Shown: positions 1 to 8,777, numbered from the stretch's first letter. The stretch: DNA of 54,343 bases from Clostridia bacterium (GCA_017621705.1 JAGASR010000013.1:1-54343); one strand, 5' to 3'. Notes: generated by a model not told the origin, from the letters alone. Numbers and translations: made by a program.

Positions 1-270
1 GTCACGACAACCGCCCCTTACCTTATAGGCAGACGGCAGGAGCTACCGAGCCGCCGAACACGGCAGGAGCGTCACGACACACCGCCCCCTTACCTTATAA
101 GCGAACGGAGCGATAGCCGCCGTTCAGAGTACGGCGACAGCGTAACCACCACTTACCCCCTTTACCTTATAAGCGAACGGAGCGACAGCCGCCGAGAAAC
201 ACGGCGACAGCGTTACGGAGGACGGTCGTACCTTATAGGCAGACGGCAGGAGCCCAAAAAACGCTTTTAG
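1..270. repeat. Tandem imperfect repeat, period about 72 bp, with internal hairpins
   Basis: The 8-mer ACCTTATA recurs at positions 20, 92, 164 and 230 (spacing 72, 72, 66). Each copy continues with GCGAACGGAGCGA or a GCAGACGGCAGGAG variant. The first three copies then carry a small inverted repeat whose loop differs while pairing is kept (GCCG/CGGC near 51-64, CGCCGT/ACGGCG near 119-136, CGCCG/CGGCG near 190-206). The repeat may extend off the left edge. There is no open frame with a ribosome binding site here. The function is unknown; it could be a repeat-derived RNA element or a decayed array. Confidence 0.7.
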
Positions 271-343
271 AAGGAGGAAAGCGGACATATAGCAACCGGC
301 AAGAAATCGAAACTAAATTAAAGTCAAAAAAGGAGTAAAAAAA

Positions 344-601
344 ATGGAAAAAATAATTTTTATCAGAAGAACCTGTAAAACCTGCGGAGAAAAATTCATA
401 ATCACAGCGGAAGAAATAGCCTATAAAGACGAGTTAGGACAAGATCTTCCGACCCACTGTAAAGAATGTCGAAAAAAGAGAAGAAACGGAGAAAAACAGC
501 TGGAAGCGGATATTTACGAAGCTTTCGCAAACAATGTTCCAACCAAGAGAAGAAGACACCATGTTCAGTATCCTCCGCACGTAGTAGGAGGTTTCAGATG
601 A
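344..601 (+). CDS. Small Cys-rich zinc-ribbon protein (85 aa)
   Basis: A small protein with a CxxC pair near residues 12-15 (CKTC) and a second pair near 39-42 (CKEC), spaced as in a treble-clef or zinc-ribbon fold, followed by a very basic stretch (KKRRNGEK) and a basic KRRRHH segment near the C-terminus. A good AGGAG lies 9-10 bases upstream of the ATG. Its stop overlaps the start of the next gene (ATGA, 598-601), so the two are translationally coupled. The specific function is not recognised; nucleic-acid binding is inferred only from the zinc motif and the charge. Confidence 0.75.
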   Translation: MEKIIFIRRTCKTCGEKFIITAEEIAYKDELGQDLPTHCKECRKKRRNGEKQLEADIYEAFANNVPTKRRRHHVQYPPHVVGGFR

Positions 602-789
602 AAAAGCAGATTATTTGTAAGGACTGCGGATTTGAATTTGTCAGAACAGTTTCAAAACCGAAGTCAAAAAAGAAAAGAGCGCCTCTTTGCCCTGTTTGTA
701 TGGAATACAGGTGGAAAAAGAGGCGCTCTTTAAATAAGCGTATTGCAAAATTCAGAAAAAATAAAAGAGAGGTAAACAAAAATGTATAA
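598..789 (+). CDS. Second small Cys-rich zinc-ribbon protein (63 aa)
   Basis: This start is chosen because the ATG overlaps the stop of the preceding gene by 4 bp (ATGA), and the protein then begins with a compact CKDC pair (residues 6-9) and a CPVC pair near residue 33. The longer in-frame extension back to 466 would overlap the upstream gene heavily and lacks the motif. The protein is rich in Lys and Arg (KSKKKRAP, WKKRRSLNKR), consistent with binding nucleic acid. It has the same general plan as the upstream 85-aa protein, so the two may be distant paralogues. Its end overlaps the next start by 8 bp. The function is unknown. Confidence 0.7.
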   Translation: MKKQIICKDCGFEFVRTVSKPKSKKKRAPLCPVCMEYRWKKRRSLNKRIAKFRKNKREVNKNV

Positions 790-1219
790 CTGGGATGAAA
801 TTATTAACAAAATTTATAACGGCACTATCGAGGAGATCGAGAACAACGAAATTCAAGAGGAATTTGTTCAAAAATTAAGCTGTTTATATGAGTATACGAT
901 GAGTTTGAGAAACAACGACGATTATACTGTGAATCAACCGCAGATGGATAAATTTATAAAAGTTCTTAATTTCTTTAACGATTACGCAGAAATATGTGAT
1001 GGGTTTCTTGAACCGGTTAAACTTATTCCAAAGGAAGAACATTGCGGCATCACCGCTCATTTCCTTGTGTTTGATGTCTTCGGAAAAGAAATGTCGGAGT
1101 TTTCTAAGATCATATCTTATCTTTCCGCACTCTCTGTCGATGCAACTTCGGACGGCGGAGTCTGTGTTTCCGTAACAGTTCCGAATGTGTTCGTACCAAA
1201 AAAGAAAACCGGAAAATAA
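782..1219 (+). CDS. Hypothetical protein (145 aa)
   Basis: The ATG at 782 lies inside the end of the previous gene (8-bp overlap), with an AGAGG-type ribosome binding site 9-10 bases upstream, so this is the third member of a coupled run. The protein is soluble, has no signal peptide or membrane segment, and has an acidic N-terminal half. No family is recognised. The C-terminal half alternates hydrophobic residues in a beta-like pattern. It ends with a basic tail (PKKKTGK). A role linked to the two zinc-ribbon proteins is suggested only by the coupling. Confidence 0.65.
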   Translation: MYNWDEIINKIYNGTIEEIENNEIQEEFVQKLSCLYEYTMSLRNNDDYTVNQPQMDKFIKVLNFFNDYAEICDGFLEPVKLIPKEEHCGITAHFLVFDVFGKEMSEFSKIISYLSALSVDATSDGGVCVSVTVPNVFVPKKKTGK

Positions 1220-1261
1220 TATAAACATAGAAGAATTAATACTTTATTAGGAGGTAAAAAA

Positions 1262-1507
1262 ATGAATTTCATTTGGGTAATAATCGGAGCCGTTTATTTG
1301 ATATATCAGTTTTACAAAGAACACAAAGGCGAGGGTTACTTTACTGTAATCTTCGCTTTTCTCGGAATTATAATTGCCGTAATAGCTATTCCTCAACTGA
1401 TAGGTCTTGCTGTAGGCGGCGAGACAGGTCAGTTTTTCGGTAGGATCGTCGGACTTTCGCTGTTTCTTATTCTCATAATCGTATTTTATTTTTATGGCAG
1501 ATCATAA
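1262..1507 (+). CDS. Small membrane protein (81 aa), paralogue of the next gene
   Basis: Preceded by a strong AGGAGG 7-8 bases before the ATG. The protein has about three hydrophobic segments (residues 2-17, 28-46 and 61-78) separated by short charged loops, so it should span the cytoplasmic membrane. Its N-terminus (MNFIWVIIGAVYLIYQFYKE) resembles that of the 104-aa protein that follows (MEFIWLIAGIIYIIYKGFKE), showing that the two arose by duplication. No enzymatic motif is visible. It lies 42 bp after the 145-aa gene and probably belongs to the same transcript. Confidence 0.65.
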   Translation: MNFIWVIIGAVYLIYQFYKEHKGEGYFTVIFAFLGIIIAVIAIPQLIGLAVGGETGQFFGRIVGLSLFLILIIVFYFYGRS

Positions 1508-1597
1508 AACATCGGTTTTAATTTCATAAGAGGCTCTAAATTTATTGAAAAAAAGAATTTATATGAAAAAATAATCATTTCATTCGGAGAAAAAATA

Positions 1598-1912
1598 ATG
1601 GAATTTATTTGGTTGATAGCAGGGATAATTTATATTATTTACAAAGGTTTTAAAGAAGAATCGGAAACAACAAAAAATGTATTTAAGGTTCTTGGTTTCA
1701 TATCTTTAGTGTTTATTCTTCCTTGGCTGATTTTTTACGGAATTGCAGGAGAGGTATTCTCCGGAATTTTGCTTATAATTTATCTTTTTATTTTCGGAAT
1801 CGTAGCTTTTCTCATATACCATTTTAAGAGGGTGGCAGAATTGGAAGAATTTGAATCAATGATGAAAGATGACGATGATAAAGCAACTTATGAAGAAAAT
1901 AATCATGAATAA
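1598..1912 (+). CDS. Small membrane protein (104 aa), paralogue of the previous gene
   Basis: Starts with the same Phe-Ile-Trp-led membrane segment as the 81-aa protein 90 bp upstream. Three hydrophobic segments are visible (about residues 3-16, 27-48 and 52-72), then an extra acidic cytosolic tail rich in Asp and Glu (residues 78-104) that the first copy lacks. The ribosome binding site is GGAG a few bases before the ATG at 1598. A strong hairpin at 1918-1944 follows directly and should end the transcript. The function is unknown. Confidence 0.65.
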   Translation: MEFIWLIAGIIYIIYKGFKEESETTKNVFKVLGFISLVFILPWLIFYGIAGEVFSGILLIIYLFIFGIVAFLIYHFKRVAELEEFESMMKDDDDKATYEENNHE

Positions 1913-1917
1913 AAAAC

Positions 1918-1944
1918 AAAGGTCTGCTTTATCTGCAGACCTTT
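1918..1944. terminator. Bidirectional terminator between convergent genes
   Basis: The perfect 10-bp stem AAAGGTCTGC / GCAGACCTTT has a 7-nt loop and A/T-rich flanks on both sides. It ends both the plus-strand small-gene run (stop at 1912) and the minus-strand glycosidase (stop at 1961). Nearly the same stem recurs at 3825-3857. Confidence 0.85.
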
Positions 1945-1960
1945 ATCGCTTAAATAAATA

Positions 1961-3685
1961 TTATTTCTTATCGTATTCGCCCCTGAGGAGCATATAAACG
2001 CTTGCGGACCATGTGTAGCCCGGTGCGCGCCAACCCTTACCCGTCAGAGCATCAAAGTTTTCATAGTTTCCTTTTGCTTTAATGCAGGACATATCGCAGT
2101 ATCTCTTTGCAACGGTTTCCGCAAGCTCTGTATAACCGCCTTTACGAAGACCGTCAACGAGAAGATATGTGGACGGTGCCCAAATAGGTCCTCTCCAATA
2201 TCCGTCGGGATTGTAGTGCTGGCTCGTCGGCATTTCGGTTGCAAGACCGTTTTCGGTAAGGAAGTCTTTTTCGAGAACAGCTACGAGTTTATCGGATATT
2301 TCTTTCGGGAGCATATCGCCGAGAACGAGCGGCATCATGGAAAGAAGGCTCGTCGGGTTTTCTTCGTGTATGTGGCTGATACTTACCTTGCCGACAAATC
2401 GTTCGCCGTTCCAGCTGTGTTCGATAAGACGGTCAAGCATAGCTTTCGCTTCATCTGCCCAATATTTTGCATTTTCTTCGTCTTTTAACTCTTTTGCAAT
2501 CCTCGAAAGAGTGTTCATCTGGAATACAAGGAAAGCGGGAAGGTCGGGTGTTTCAACAAAATAACCGATATCGAAAAGGGTAGAGTTATCCCAACCGCTG
2601 TCACATCCTATCGGGTAATCGGGAATACCGTCAAGGTCGGTGTCGCTGTATTCAGTCCACCATTCGGTCCATTTCTTGAGCCATGTGTAAACTGTTTTGA
2701 GCTCTTCTTCGTCAAACTCGAACATATCCATGAGCTTTGAGAAACACCAACCGTGAATAGGAGGTTTGGTAATCCCCCATCCTGTTCTTTCGTCAGGATT
2801 CCACATGTCGGGAAGGATACCTTTTTCTGCCTGGATCCAGAACGGAGCCGCAAACTGATCGAATGCCTTTTGTTTTGCAAAAGCTTTGTCCTTACAATGT
2901 GCCATTGCAAGAGCGTTAAAACAGTGGTCCCAGCTCCAAACCGAACTCATTCCTTTTTTGGACATAAGCATGGAGTCTCTCTTATAAACATCGTCAGCTC
3001 TTACAAAGCTTGACCAGATGTTATACCATGTGAGAAGAGTGAATGCATCTGTTTTTTCATCAACGCTCTTCAGATCCTGCATCTGTGCAGCAAAGGTTTC
3101 CCATTCCTTTTTGATGTCTGCGATATCCTTTTCTGTATCTATAGGATCGGGCAGGTCTTTGGGATTTTTTAGGCTCATCGTCAGACAAAGATGTAATTTG
3201 CCGTCAATGCATTCAAGGTTCATATCCCGTTTTAATGGCTTGTTTGACGGGGGGTAAAGGAGAAATGTTGCTTTACCGGAAAGAATGTATGTCGTTGCAA
3301 ATGTACCTTGAGGTGCTTTGAGGCAGAATTTGTTAGGACCGAACTCTGAACCGTACGCCCATTGGTGATACGATTCAAAATGAAGATCAAGGCCGGTACT
3401 GTCGATAACTATAGAATCATCATCTCGGATATATAATATTGCATATCCGTTGTCGTTTTTTATTGTTACAGAGCCCGGGTCTGCGGTGCAGGTAAATTCT
3501 TGCTTTTCGTTAATACCTACTGTAACATTATATATCGGGCTTAAATCCCCCCTGCGTTTTGCGTAGATTAGGTTGATCTCGTTAAATGCAGTATGTTCTT
3601 CATTTACAGGTTTTGCTGATATAGTCGCATATGCACCGTATCTGCTGAACGGAATATGCGAAATATCGATTGCTGTGTTATACAT
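1961..3685 (-). CDS. GH63/MGH1-type glycoside hydrolase (574 aa)
   Basis: The C-terminal two thirds form an (alpha/alpha)6-barrel glycosidase of the GH63/GH37 clan (mannosylglycerate-hydrolase or glucosidase type). Visible signatures are WSWDHCF near residue 250, a Trp-rich segment near 334-345, and CDSGWDNS at 361-368, the region carrying the catalytic acid aspartate in this clan. A beta-rich N-terminal domain covers roughly residues 1-180. There is no signal peptide, so it should hydrolyse imported oligosaccharides in the cytoplasm, releasing a glucose or mannose-type sugar; the exact substrate cannot be read. It is monocistronic, with its own promoter (3756-3784) and terminator (1918-1944). 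It may be coexpressed with the rhamnosidase operon, which has a matching promoter. Confidence 0.82.
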   Translation of the reverse strand: MYNTAIDISHIPFSRYGAYATISAKPVNEEHTAFNEINLIYAKRRGDLSPIYNVTVGINEKQEFTCTADPGSVTIKNDNGYAILYIRDDDSIVIDSTGLDLHFESYHQWAYGSEFGPNKFCLKAPQGTFATTYILSGKATFLLYPPSNKPLKRDMNLECIDGKLHLCLTMSLKNPKDLPDPIDTEKDIADIKKEWETFAAQMQDLKSVDEKTDAFTLLTWYNIWSSFVRADDVYKRDSMLMSKKGMSSVWSWDHCFNALAMAHCKDKAFAKQKAFDQFAAPFWIQAEKGILPDMWNPDERTGWGITKPPIHGWCFSKLMDMFEFDEEELKTVYTWLKKWTEWWTEYSDTDLDGIPDYPIGCDSGWDNSTLFDIGYFVETPDLPAFLVFQMNTLSRIAKELKDEENAKYWADEAKAMLDRLIEHSWNGERFVGKVSISHIHEENPTSLLSMMPLVLGDMLPKEISDKLVAVLEKDFLTENGLATEMPTSQHYNPDGYWRGPIWAPSTYLLVDGLRKGGYTELAETVAKRYCDMSCIKAKGNYENFDALTGKGWRAPGYTWSASVYMLLRGEYDKK

Positions 3686-3755
3686 GATCTTCCTCTTTTC
3701 TTATTGATTTATATTGCGTTATTATATTACTTTTTATTTAAAAAGAATTTTTATT

Positions 3756-3784
3756 ATTTTAGCATAATAAAGATGGTTTGTCAA
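3756..3784 (-). promoter_or_regulatory. Sigma-A promoter of the GH63-type gene
   Basis: Read on the minus strand: TTGACA (3784-3779), 17-bp spacer, TAAAAT (3761-3756), with a TG one base before the -10 (extended -10). It lies about 70 bp before the start at 3685. The spacer and -10 closely resemble those of the rhamnosidase operon promoter at 8821-8849. Confidence 0.85.
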
Positions 3785-3824
3785 CAGATTTCAAAAATCC
3801 TTTTGATAAGCTTTCTAAATAGAC

Positions 3825-3857
3825 AATAAAGGTCTGCTTTATCGGCAGACCTTTATT
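3825..3857 (-). terminator. Terminator of the GH78-GH78-mgsA operon
   Basis: Perfect 13-bp inverted repeat (AATAAAGGTCTGC with its complement GCAGACCTTTATT), 7-nt loop, located 10 bp after the mgsA stop. Its core is identical to the hairpin at 1918-1944. Confidence 0.85.
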
Positions 3858-3867
3858 GTTTTATATC

Positions 3868-4251
3868 TTATTTTATGGGAAATGTTCCGTTTTTGAGTGA
3901 TTCGAGCATGATTAGCGCGCTGCTTGCGTTTGTCGCAAGAGGAATCTTCTGAACGTCGCAAAGTCTGAGCAATGCGGAAACGTCAGGTTCGTGAGGCTGT
4001 GCGGTCAGAGGATCGCGAAGGAAGATGATCAGACCGAGTTCGCCGTTTGCGAGCATTGCGCCGATCTGCTGGTCGCCTCCGAGGGGGCCGCTCTTCATTC
4101 TGTGGATCGGAAGCGCGGTTTCGCCCATGATAAGCGTTCCCGTGGTGCCGGTTGCGTAAAGCTCGTAGTTTGCAAGGGTTTCTTTATATTCTTTTGCAAG
4201 TTCGATAATTTCGTTTTTCTTTTTATCGTGTGCGATAAGTGCGATTTTCAT
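3868..4251 (-). CDS. mgsA: Methylglyoxal synthase
   Basis: Converts dihydroxyacetone phosphate (DHAP) to methylglyoxal and inorganic phosphate, a bypass that releases phosphate when triose phosphates accumulate. The N-terminus ([15 protein letters not shown]) carries the His and Lys of the family. The phosphate-binding segment is TGTTGT, the catalytic Asp lies in [11 protein letters not shown], and [15 protein letters not shown] carries the conserved His. At 127 aa it is near the length of Firmicutes homologues but lacks the longer C-terminal tail of the enterobacterial enzyme. It is the last gene of an operon behind two alpha-L-rhamnosidases (33-bp gap). Rhamnose catabolism yields DHAP, so a metabolic link is plausible but inferred. 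Confidence 0.93.
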   Translation of the reverse strand: MKIALIAHDKKKNEIIELAKEYKETLANYELYATGTTGTLIMGETALPIHRMKSGPLGGDQQIGAMLANGELGLIIFLRDPLTAQPHEPDVSALLRLCDVQKIPLATNASSALIMLESLKNGTFPIK

Positions 4252-4284
4252 TTAAACATCTCCTTTTATTCGGATTGTTCGGTT

Positions 4285-6519
4285 TTAGTTTTTAACGATT
4301 TTATATTCGCCGCTGACGAGTGCTTTGACGGTGCTTCCGTTGTCAAATTTATATCCGTAGGGGATGATGATATTGCCTTTGAGACCTTCGGGAGCGGTTA
4401 CGGTGAGCGTAATTTCGTCGCCGTTACGTACCCATTTGCTTTCGACTTTGCCTTCTTTGACGGTATAGTAACCTTCTGCGTGATCGAGTCTTGACGGGAA
4501 CATCGGAGCTATATCAACAGTACCCATTTCAAGCTCGGGGTTCGGTCTGATACCTGCGATATATTCGATCATGAACGCGGAAATATCGCCCCAGAAATGG
4601 TGGTTGCAGGAGTCTGTGTCTCTGAAGTTAGTTTCAAGAAGAGTGTTGTAGCCTGCGGCAACCATGTAACCGTAAGAGGGAGCGTCGGGACGGCACATCA
4701 TGTGGAGCGCAAGATCCATATATCCGTGATCTGCAAGCACTCTGAAAATAACTCTGCCGCCAAGAACACCCATATCCATGTGATCGTCTTTTTCGTGGAT
4801 CTTATCGAGAAGAACAGAAAGTGCTTTCTGCTCTTCTTTTTTATTATCGCAGATGCCGTAGAATATTGCCATTGACTGAGCAGTCTGACAACCGTTATCA
4901 AAAGTCATGGTTTCAAGGTCGCAAAGATGTTTTCTGATGTTTTTACGCATTTTGTCTGCGAACATTGTGACATAGATTTCTTCTGCGCCCATATTCATTG
5001 CGTTGTAGAGAACAGCGGCTTTCTTGGCAAGGTCATATGCTATAACGCTTGCCGCAAATTCCAATGATGCTGTCTTGCCGGGTGCGCACCAGTCGCCAAG
5101 ACCCATTTCGATAAGACCTTTTTCGTTAAGGCGCTGAGAAATAAAGTGGAAATATCTGAGCATCGAGCCCGAAGCTTCTTTTGCAGCGCGCAGATCGCCT
5201 CTTAAAATGTATGAATAATACGGCAAATATATCAGAACAGAGTCCCAGCAAGGTCCGCTTGCCCAACCGCCCCAACCGCCTGTCGGAACGATGCCCATAA
5301 GTCGGCCTTCAAATGTCATTGATCTGCAAATGGTTCTGATCCAGAAATAATAGTTGTCTTCGGGATCGAAGTTCATAAGTGCCTGTTCTGCGGAGAGAGC
5401 TGCGTCTGCAGTCCAGCCGTTCTTTTCTCTGTGCGGACAGTCTGTCGGATAATGCAGGAAGTTCGAAAGGGTGGAGCGACGGGTCATCTGCTGGAGTTTG
5501 TTTAAAGTTTCGTCCGAGCAGGTAAAGTCGCCTCTGCTTTCGAGGTCTGTATTCATAACTTCGTATGTGAGAAGATCTTCGGTCGCTTCTTCGTCGGTGA
5601 TGCCCCAGACTTTTGCATACTGGAAACCGTAATATGTAAAGAACGGAGTATATTCTTCCTTACCTTCGCCCTTGCAGATATATTCTGTCTGCTGAGTATA
5701 GAGGGGAACGCCTGCTTTTTCGTCTTTTATAAAGATAAGGTTGTCCTGACCGAATTTTCCGTCAAAGAGCTTTTCACCGTGGCAGATCCTGATTTTTCTG
5801 CCCTTTTCGGCTGTTATGCTTATACGTGTAAGACCCGCCCAGTTTTCTCCGAAATCGTAAACAAATCCGTCGTCTTCTTTCCATATCTTAACGGCTTTCA
5901 ATTCTTTTGTTTTAACGATAGGATGGGCTGTTGAAAGCATACATTCTCCGCCGGGATCGGATGCGGGAATAGCTTTCTGCCAATCGCTGTCGTCGAATTC
6001 AACTTCATTCCATCCGTCGATCTCAAGATTTGCATCGTAGCATTCGCCTAAACGTAATTCGTCTAAAACAATGGGGGAGGGATGGGTGAGAATATTTTCA
6101 TCAGCTTCAATAACTGTTGTTTCTTCGCCTTTTTTCAGTTCAACTGCAAATGCAAGCTTGGGCGCTGATATGAAACGAGTTTTCTGAAAATCCCAGACAA
6201 ATCCACCGAAACCGTTCTGGAATCCGTTACCGAGAATGAACGCAAGCGTGTTTTTACCTTTTGTTAAATAAGGCAAAAGATCATAATTGTCGTATGCTAA
6301 AGATTCGTGAGGATTTGTAAGGTAGGGGCAAAGTTTGCCTTTGGTTATATGCTTGCCGTTAATGTAAATTTCATAAAAACCGAGACCGCATACTGTTATC
6401 TCAGCAACGTCCGGAATTTCATCCACGTTGAAAGAACGTCTCATGTAAGGCGCGGGAACGGTCTTTTCCCAATGACATTTTTCTGTTGTCGCAGCAAAAA
6501 ATTTAGTTGAAAACTGCAT
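4285..6519 (-). CDS. Alpha-L-rhamnosidase, GH78 (copy 1)
   Basis: Hydrolyses terminal alpha-L-rhamnose from glycans or plant glycosides. N-terminal beta-sandwich domains (about residues 1-310; the LGFYEIYINGK and NTLAFILGNG segments are typical) precede the (alpha/alpha)6 barrel. The GH78 acidic signature is DCPHREKNGWTADA at 360-373, with D360, E365 and D372 as candidate acid and substrate-binding residues. The TLLE segment near residue 620 matches the general-base motif, and a C-terminal beta domain follows. No signal peptide, so cytoplasmic. It lies 20 bp after the second GH78 gene and 33 bp before mgsA in one operon. The two GH78 proteins are close paralogues. This copy has Ala371 where the other has Gly, next to the acidic cluster, so specificities may differ. 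Confidence 0.9.
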   Translation of the reverse strand: MQFSTKFFAATTEKCHWEKTVPAPYMRRSFNVDEIPDVAEITVCGLGFYEIYINGKHITKGKLCPYLTNPHESLAYDNYDLLPYLTKGKNTLAFILGNGFQNGFGGFVWDFQKTRFISAPKLAFAVELKKGEETTVIEADENILTHPSPIVLDELRLGECYDANLEIDGWNEVEFDDSDWQKAIPASDPGGECMLSTAHPIVKTKELKAVKIWKEDDGFVYDFGENWAGLTRISITAEKGRKIRICHGEKLFDGKFGQDNLIFIKDEKAGVPLYTQQTEYICKGEGKEEYTPFFTYYGFQYAKVWGITDEEATEDLLTYEVMNTDLESRGDFTCSDETLNKLQQMTRRSTLSNFLHYPTDCPHREKNGWTADAALSAEQALMNFDPEDNYYFWIRTICRSMTFEGRLMGIVPTGGWGGWASGPCWDSVLIYLPYYSYILRGDLRAAKEASGSMLRYFHFISQRLNEKGLIEMGLGDWCAPGKTASLEFAASVIAYDLAKKAAVLYNAMNMGAEEIYVTMFADKMRKNIRKHLCDLETMTFDNGCQTAQSMAIFYGICDNKKEEQKALSVLLDKIHEKDDHMDMGVLGGRVIFRVLADHGYMDLALHMMCRPDAPSYGYMVAAGYNTLLETNFRDTDSCNHHFWGDISAFMIEYIAGIRPNPELEMGTVDIAPMFPSRLDHAEGYYTVKEGKVESKWVRNGDEITLTVTAPEGLKGNIIIPYGYKFDNGSTVKALVSGEYKIVKN

Positions 6520-6539
6520 GTCTGTTCTCCTTTTTATAT

Positions 6540-8777
6540 TTATATTTTAACTATCTTATATTCTCCGCTTGCAAGTCTGAGCGCGGTGTTTCCGTTTTCG
6601 AATCTATAGCCGAAAGGAGCTAAAATATTGCCTTTAAGACCTTCGGGTGCGGTTACGGTGAGAATGATTTCTTCGCCGCTGCGTACCCATTTGCTTTCGA
6701 CTTTGCCTTCGGCTGCGTTGTAGTAGCCTTCCGCATGGTCAAGCTTTGTCGGGAACATGGGTGCAATATTCAAAGTGCCTATCTTTAATTCGGGATTGGG
6801 TCTTATGCCTGCTATATATTCGATCATGAATGCGGAAATATCGCCCCAGAAATGGTGGTTGCAGGAATCGATGTTTGTATGGGTTGACTCGAGGAGAGTA
6901 TTATAACCCATCGCAACCATGTAACCGTAAGACGGAGCATCGGGTCTGCACATCATATTGAGCGCAAGATCCATATATCCGTGGTCTGCAAGAACTCTGA
7001 AAATAACTCTTCCGCCGAGGACGCCCACATGCATATGGTCGTCTTTTTCATGAATTTTATCAAGAAGAACGGAGAACGCTTTCTGTTCTTCCTCTTTTGT
7101 GTCGCAAAGACCGTAGAAAATACCCATTGCCTGAGAGGTCTGACAGTTGCCTGCAAAAGTCATGGTTTCAAGGTCACAATAATTTTCTCTTATTGTTTTA
7201 CGCATTTTTGCGGCGAACGCGTTAACGTATGCTTCTTCTGCGTCCATACCCATTGCTCTGTAAAGAACAGCCGCTTTCTTTGCAATGTCATAAGGCATAA
7301 TTCTTGATGTTAAAAATACAGGAGCTTCTCTTGGTTCGGGACAGCACCAGTCGCCAAGACCGGTATTTACGAGTCCGTCTTGTTCAAGATGATACGAAAG
7401 GAAATGTAAATAACGTAAAATCGTACCCGAAACCTCTTTTGCCGCGCGAAGATCGCCTCTTATCGTGTATGCAAAATACGGTAAGGTTACAAGTACTGCA
7501 TCCCATGCGGGGCCTGCCCAGCCGCCCCAACCGGTTACGGGGGTCATGCAATACATCGAGCCGTCAAATCTTAACGAACGGCAGATAGCACGGATCCAGA
7601 AATAGAAATTATCTTCGGGATCGAAATTCAGAAGCATCTGTTCCGCGGAAAGAACGGCGTCACCTGTCCAACCGTTTTTCTCTCTGTGCGGACAGTCTGT
7701 CGGGAAATGCCAGAAATTCGCAAGGTCTGATCTGCGTGTCATCTGCTGGAGTTTGTTTAACGTTTCGTCCGAGCAGGTAAAGTCGCCTCTGCTTTCGAGA
7801 GAAGTGTTCATAACTTCGTATATGAGCAGATCTTCAGTCGCTTCTTCATCGGTGATGCCCCAGACTTTCGCATACTGAAAACCGTAATATGTAAAGAACG
7901 GAGTATATTCTTCCTTGCCTTCGCCTTTGCATATATATTCTGTCTGCTGGGTGTATCTTTCGTCTTTGGGTCTGACGTCATGACCGAATATTAAGTTATC
8001 CTGATTGAATTTTCCGTCTATAAGTCGTTCGCAGTGTTGTATCTTTATCTTTCTGCCTTTTTCGGCGCTGATGCAAAGACGGGTGAGTCCTGCCCAGTTT
8101 TCGCCGAAATCGTAAACAAATCCACCGTCTTCTTCTTTTACGATCTTAACAGCTTTCAATTCCTTTGTCTTGACGATCGGATGCACTGTCGAAAGAATAC
8201 ATTCTCCTCCGGGGTCTGCCGCAGGAATTGCTTTTTTCCAGTCGCTGTCATCGAAATCAGGCGTGTTCCAACCATCAATTTCAAGATTTGCGTCGTATAT
8301 TTCGCCAAGACGCAGATCGTCCGAAACGATGGGGGAGGGGTGCGTTAAAATATTTTCGTCTGCTTCAAATACAGTCGTCTCTTCGCCTTTTTTCAGTTCA
8401 ACGGCAAATGCAATTTTCGGTGCAGAGTTGAATCTTGCCTTTTCAAAATCCCATATATAGCCGCCAAAACAGTTCTGCATGCCGTTACCAAGTATAAATG
8501 CAAGTGTGTTTTTGCCTTTTGTCAGATAGGACATAAGGTCATAGTTATCATAGACCAATGTCTCATGAGAGTTGGTAATATAAGGAGAAAGCTTACCTTT
8601 TGTTATATGCTTTCCGTTGATGTATATCTCATAAAAACCGAGGCCGCAGACCGTTATTTCCGCATTATCGGGCAGTTCATCAATAACAAATGAACGTCTC
8701 ATATAAGGTGCGGGAACGGTTTTTGTCCAATGACATTTTTCCGTTGTTGCCGCGAAAAATTTAGATGAATATTTCAT
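6540..8777 (-). CDS. Alpha-L-rhamnosidase, GH78 (copy 2)
   Basis: First gene of the GH78-GH78-mgsA operon. It has the same domain order and length (745 aa) as copy 1, with most of the sequence conserved; differences cluster in a few stretches (about residues 258-275 and 400-500), consistent with tandem duplication followed by change in the substrate pocket. The acidic signature reads DCPHREKNGWTGDA (about 361-374), and a TLLE general-base motif lies near residue 621. No signal peptide or lipobox, so it acts on imported oligosaccharides. The promoter is 8821-8849 on the minus strand; AAGGAG lies just before the ATG. No dedicated transporter gene adjoins. Confidence 0.9.
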   Translation of the reverse strand: MKYSSKFFAATTEKCHWTKTVPAPYMRRSFVIDELPDNAEITVCGLGFYEIYINGKHITKGKLSPYITNSHETLVYDNYDLMSYLTKGKNTLAFILGNGMQNCFGGYIWDFEKARFNSAPKIAFAVELKKGEETTVFEADENILTHPSPIVSDDLRLGEIYDANLEIDGWNTPDFDDSDWKKAIPAADPGGECILSTVHPIVKTKELKAVKIVKEEDGGFVYDFGENWAGLTRLCISAEKGRKIKIQHCERLIDGKFNQDNLIFGHDVRPKDERYTQQTEYICKGEGKEEYTPFFTYYGFQYAKVWGITDEEATEDLLIYEVMNTSLESRGDFTCSDETLNKLQQMTRRSDLANFWHFPTDCPHREKNGWTGDAVLSAEQMLLNFDPEDNFYFWIRAICRSLRFDGSMYCMTPVTGWGGWAGPAWDAVLVTLPYFAYTIRGDLRAAKEVSGTILRYLHFLSYHLEQDGLVNTGLGDWCCPEPREAPVFLTSRIMPYDIAKKAAVLYRAMGMDAEEAYVNAFAAKMRKTIRENYCDLETMTFAGNCQTSQAMGIFYGLCDTKEEEQKAFSVLLDKIHEKDDHMHVGVLGGRVIFRVLADHGYMDLALNMMCRPDAPSYGYMVAMGYNTLLESTHTNIDSCNHHFWGDISAFMIEYIAGIRPNPELKIGTLNIAPMFPTKLDHAEGYYNAAEGKVESKWVRSGEEIILTVTAPEGLKGNILAPFGYRFENGNTALRLASGEYKIVKI

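Noticed and set aside
1..270. Possible CRISPR array
   Set aside because: Spacing is 72, 72 and 66, the repeated core is imperfect with hairpins of differing loops, there are no unique spacers of regular size, and no cas genes are nearby.
466..597. Extended start of the second zinc-ribbon gene
   Set aside because: It would overlap the first gene in another frame; the ATGA overlap at 598 and the motif at the new start are a better fit.
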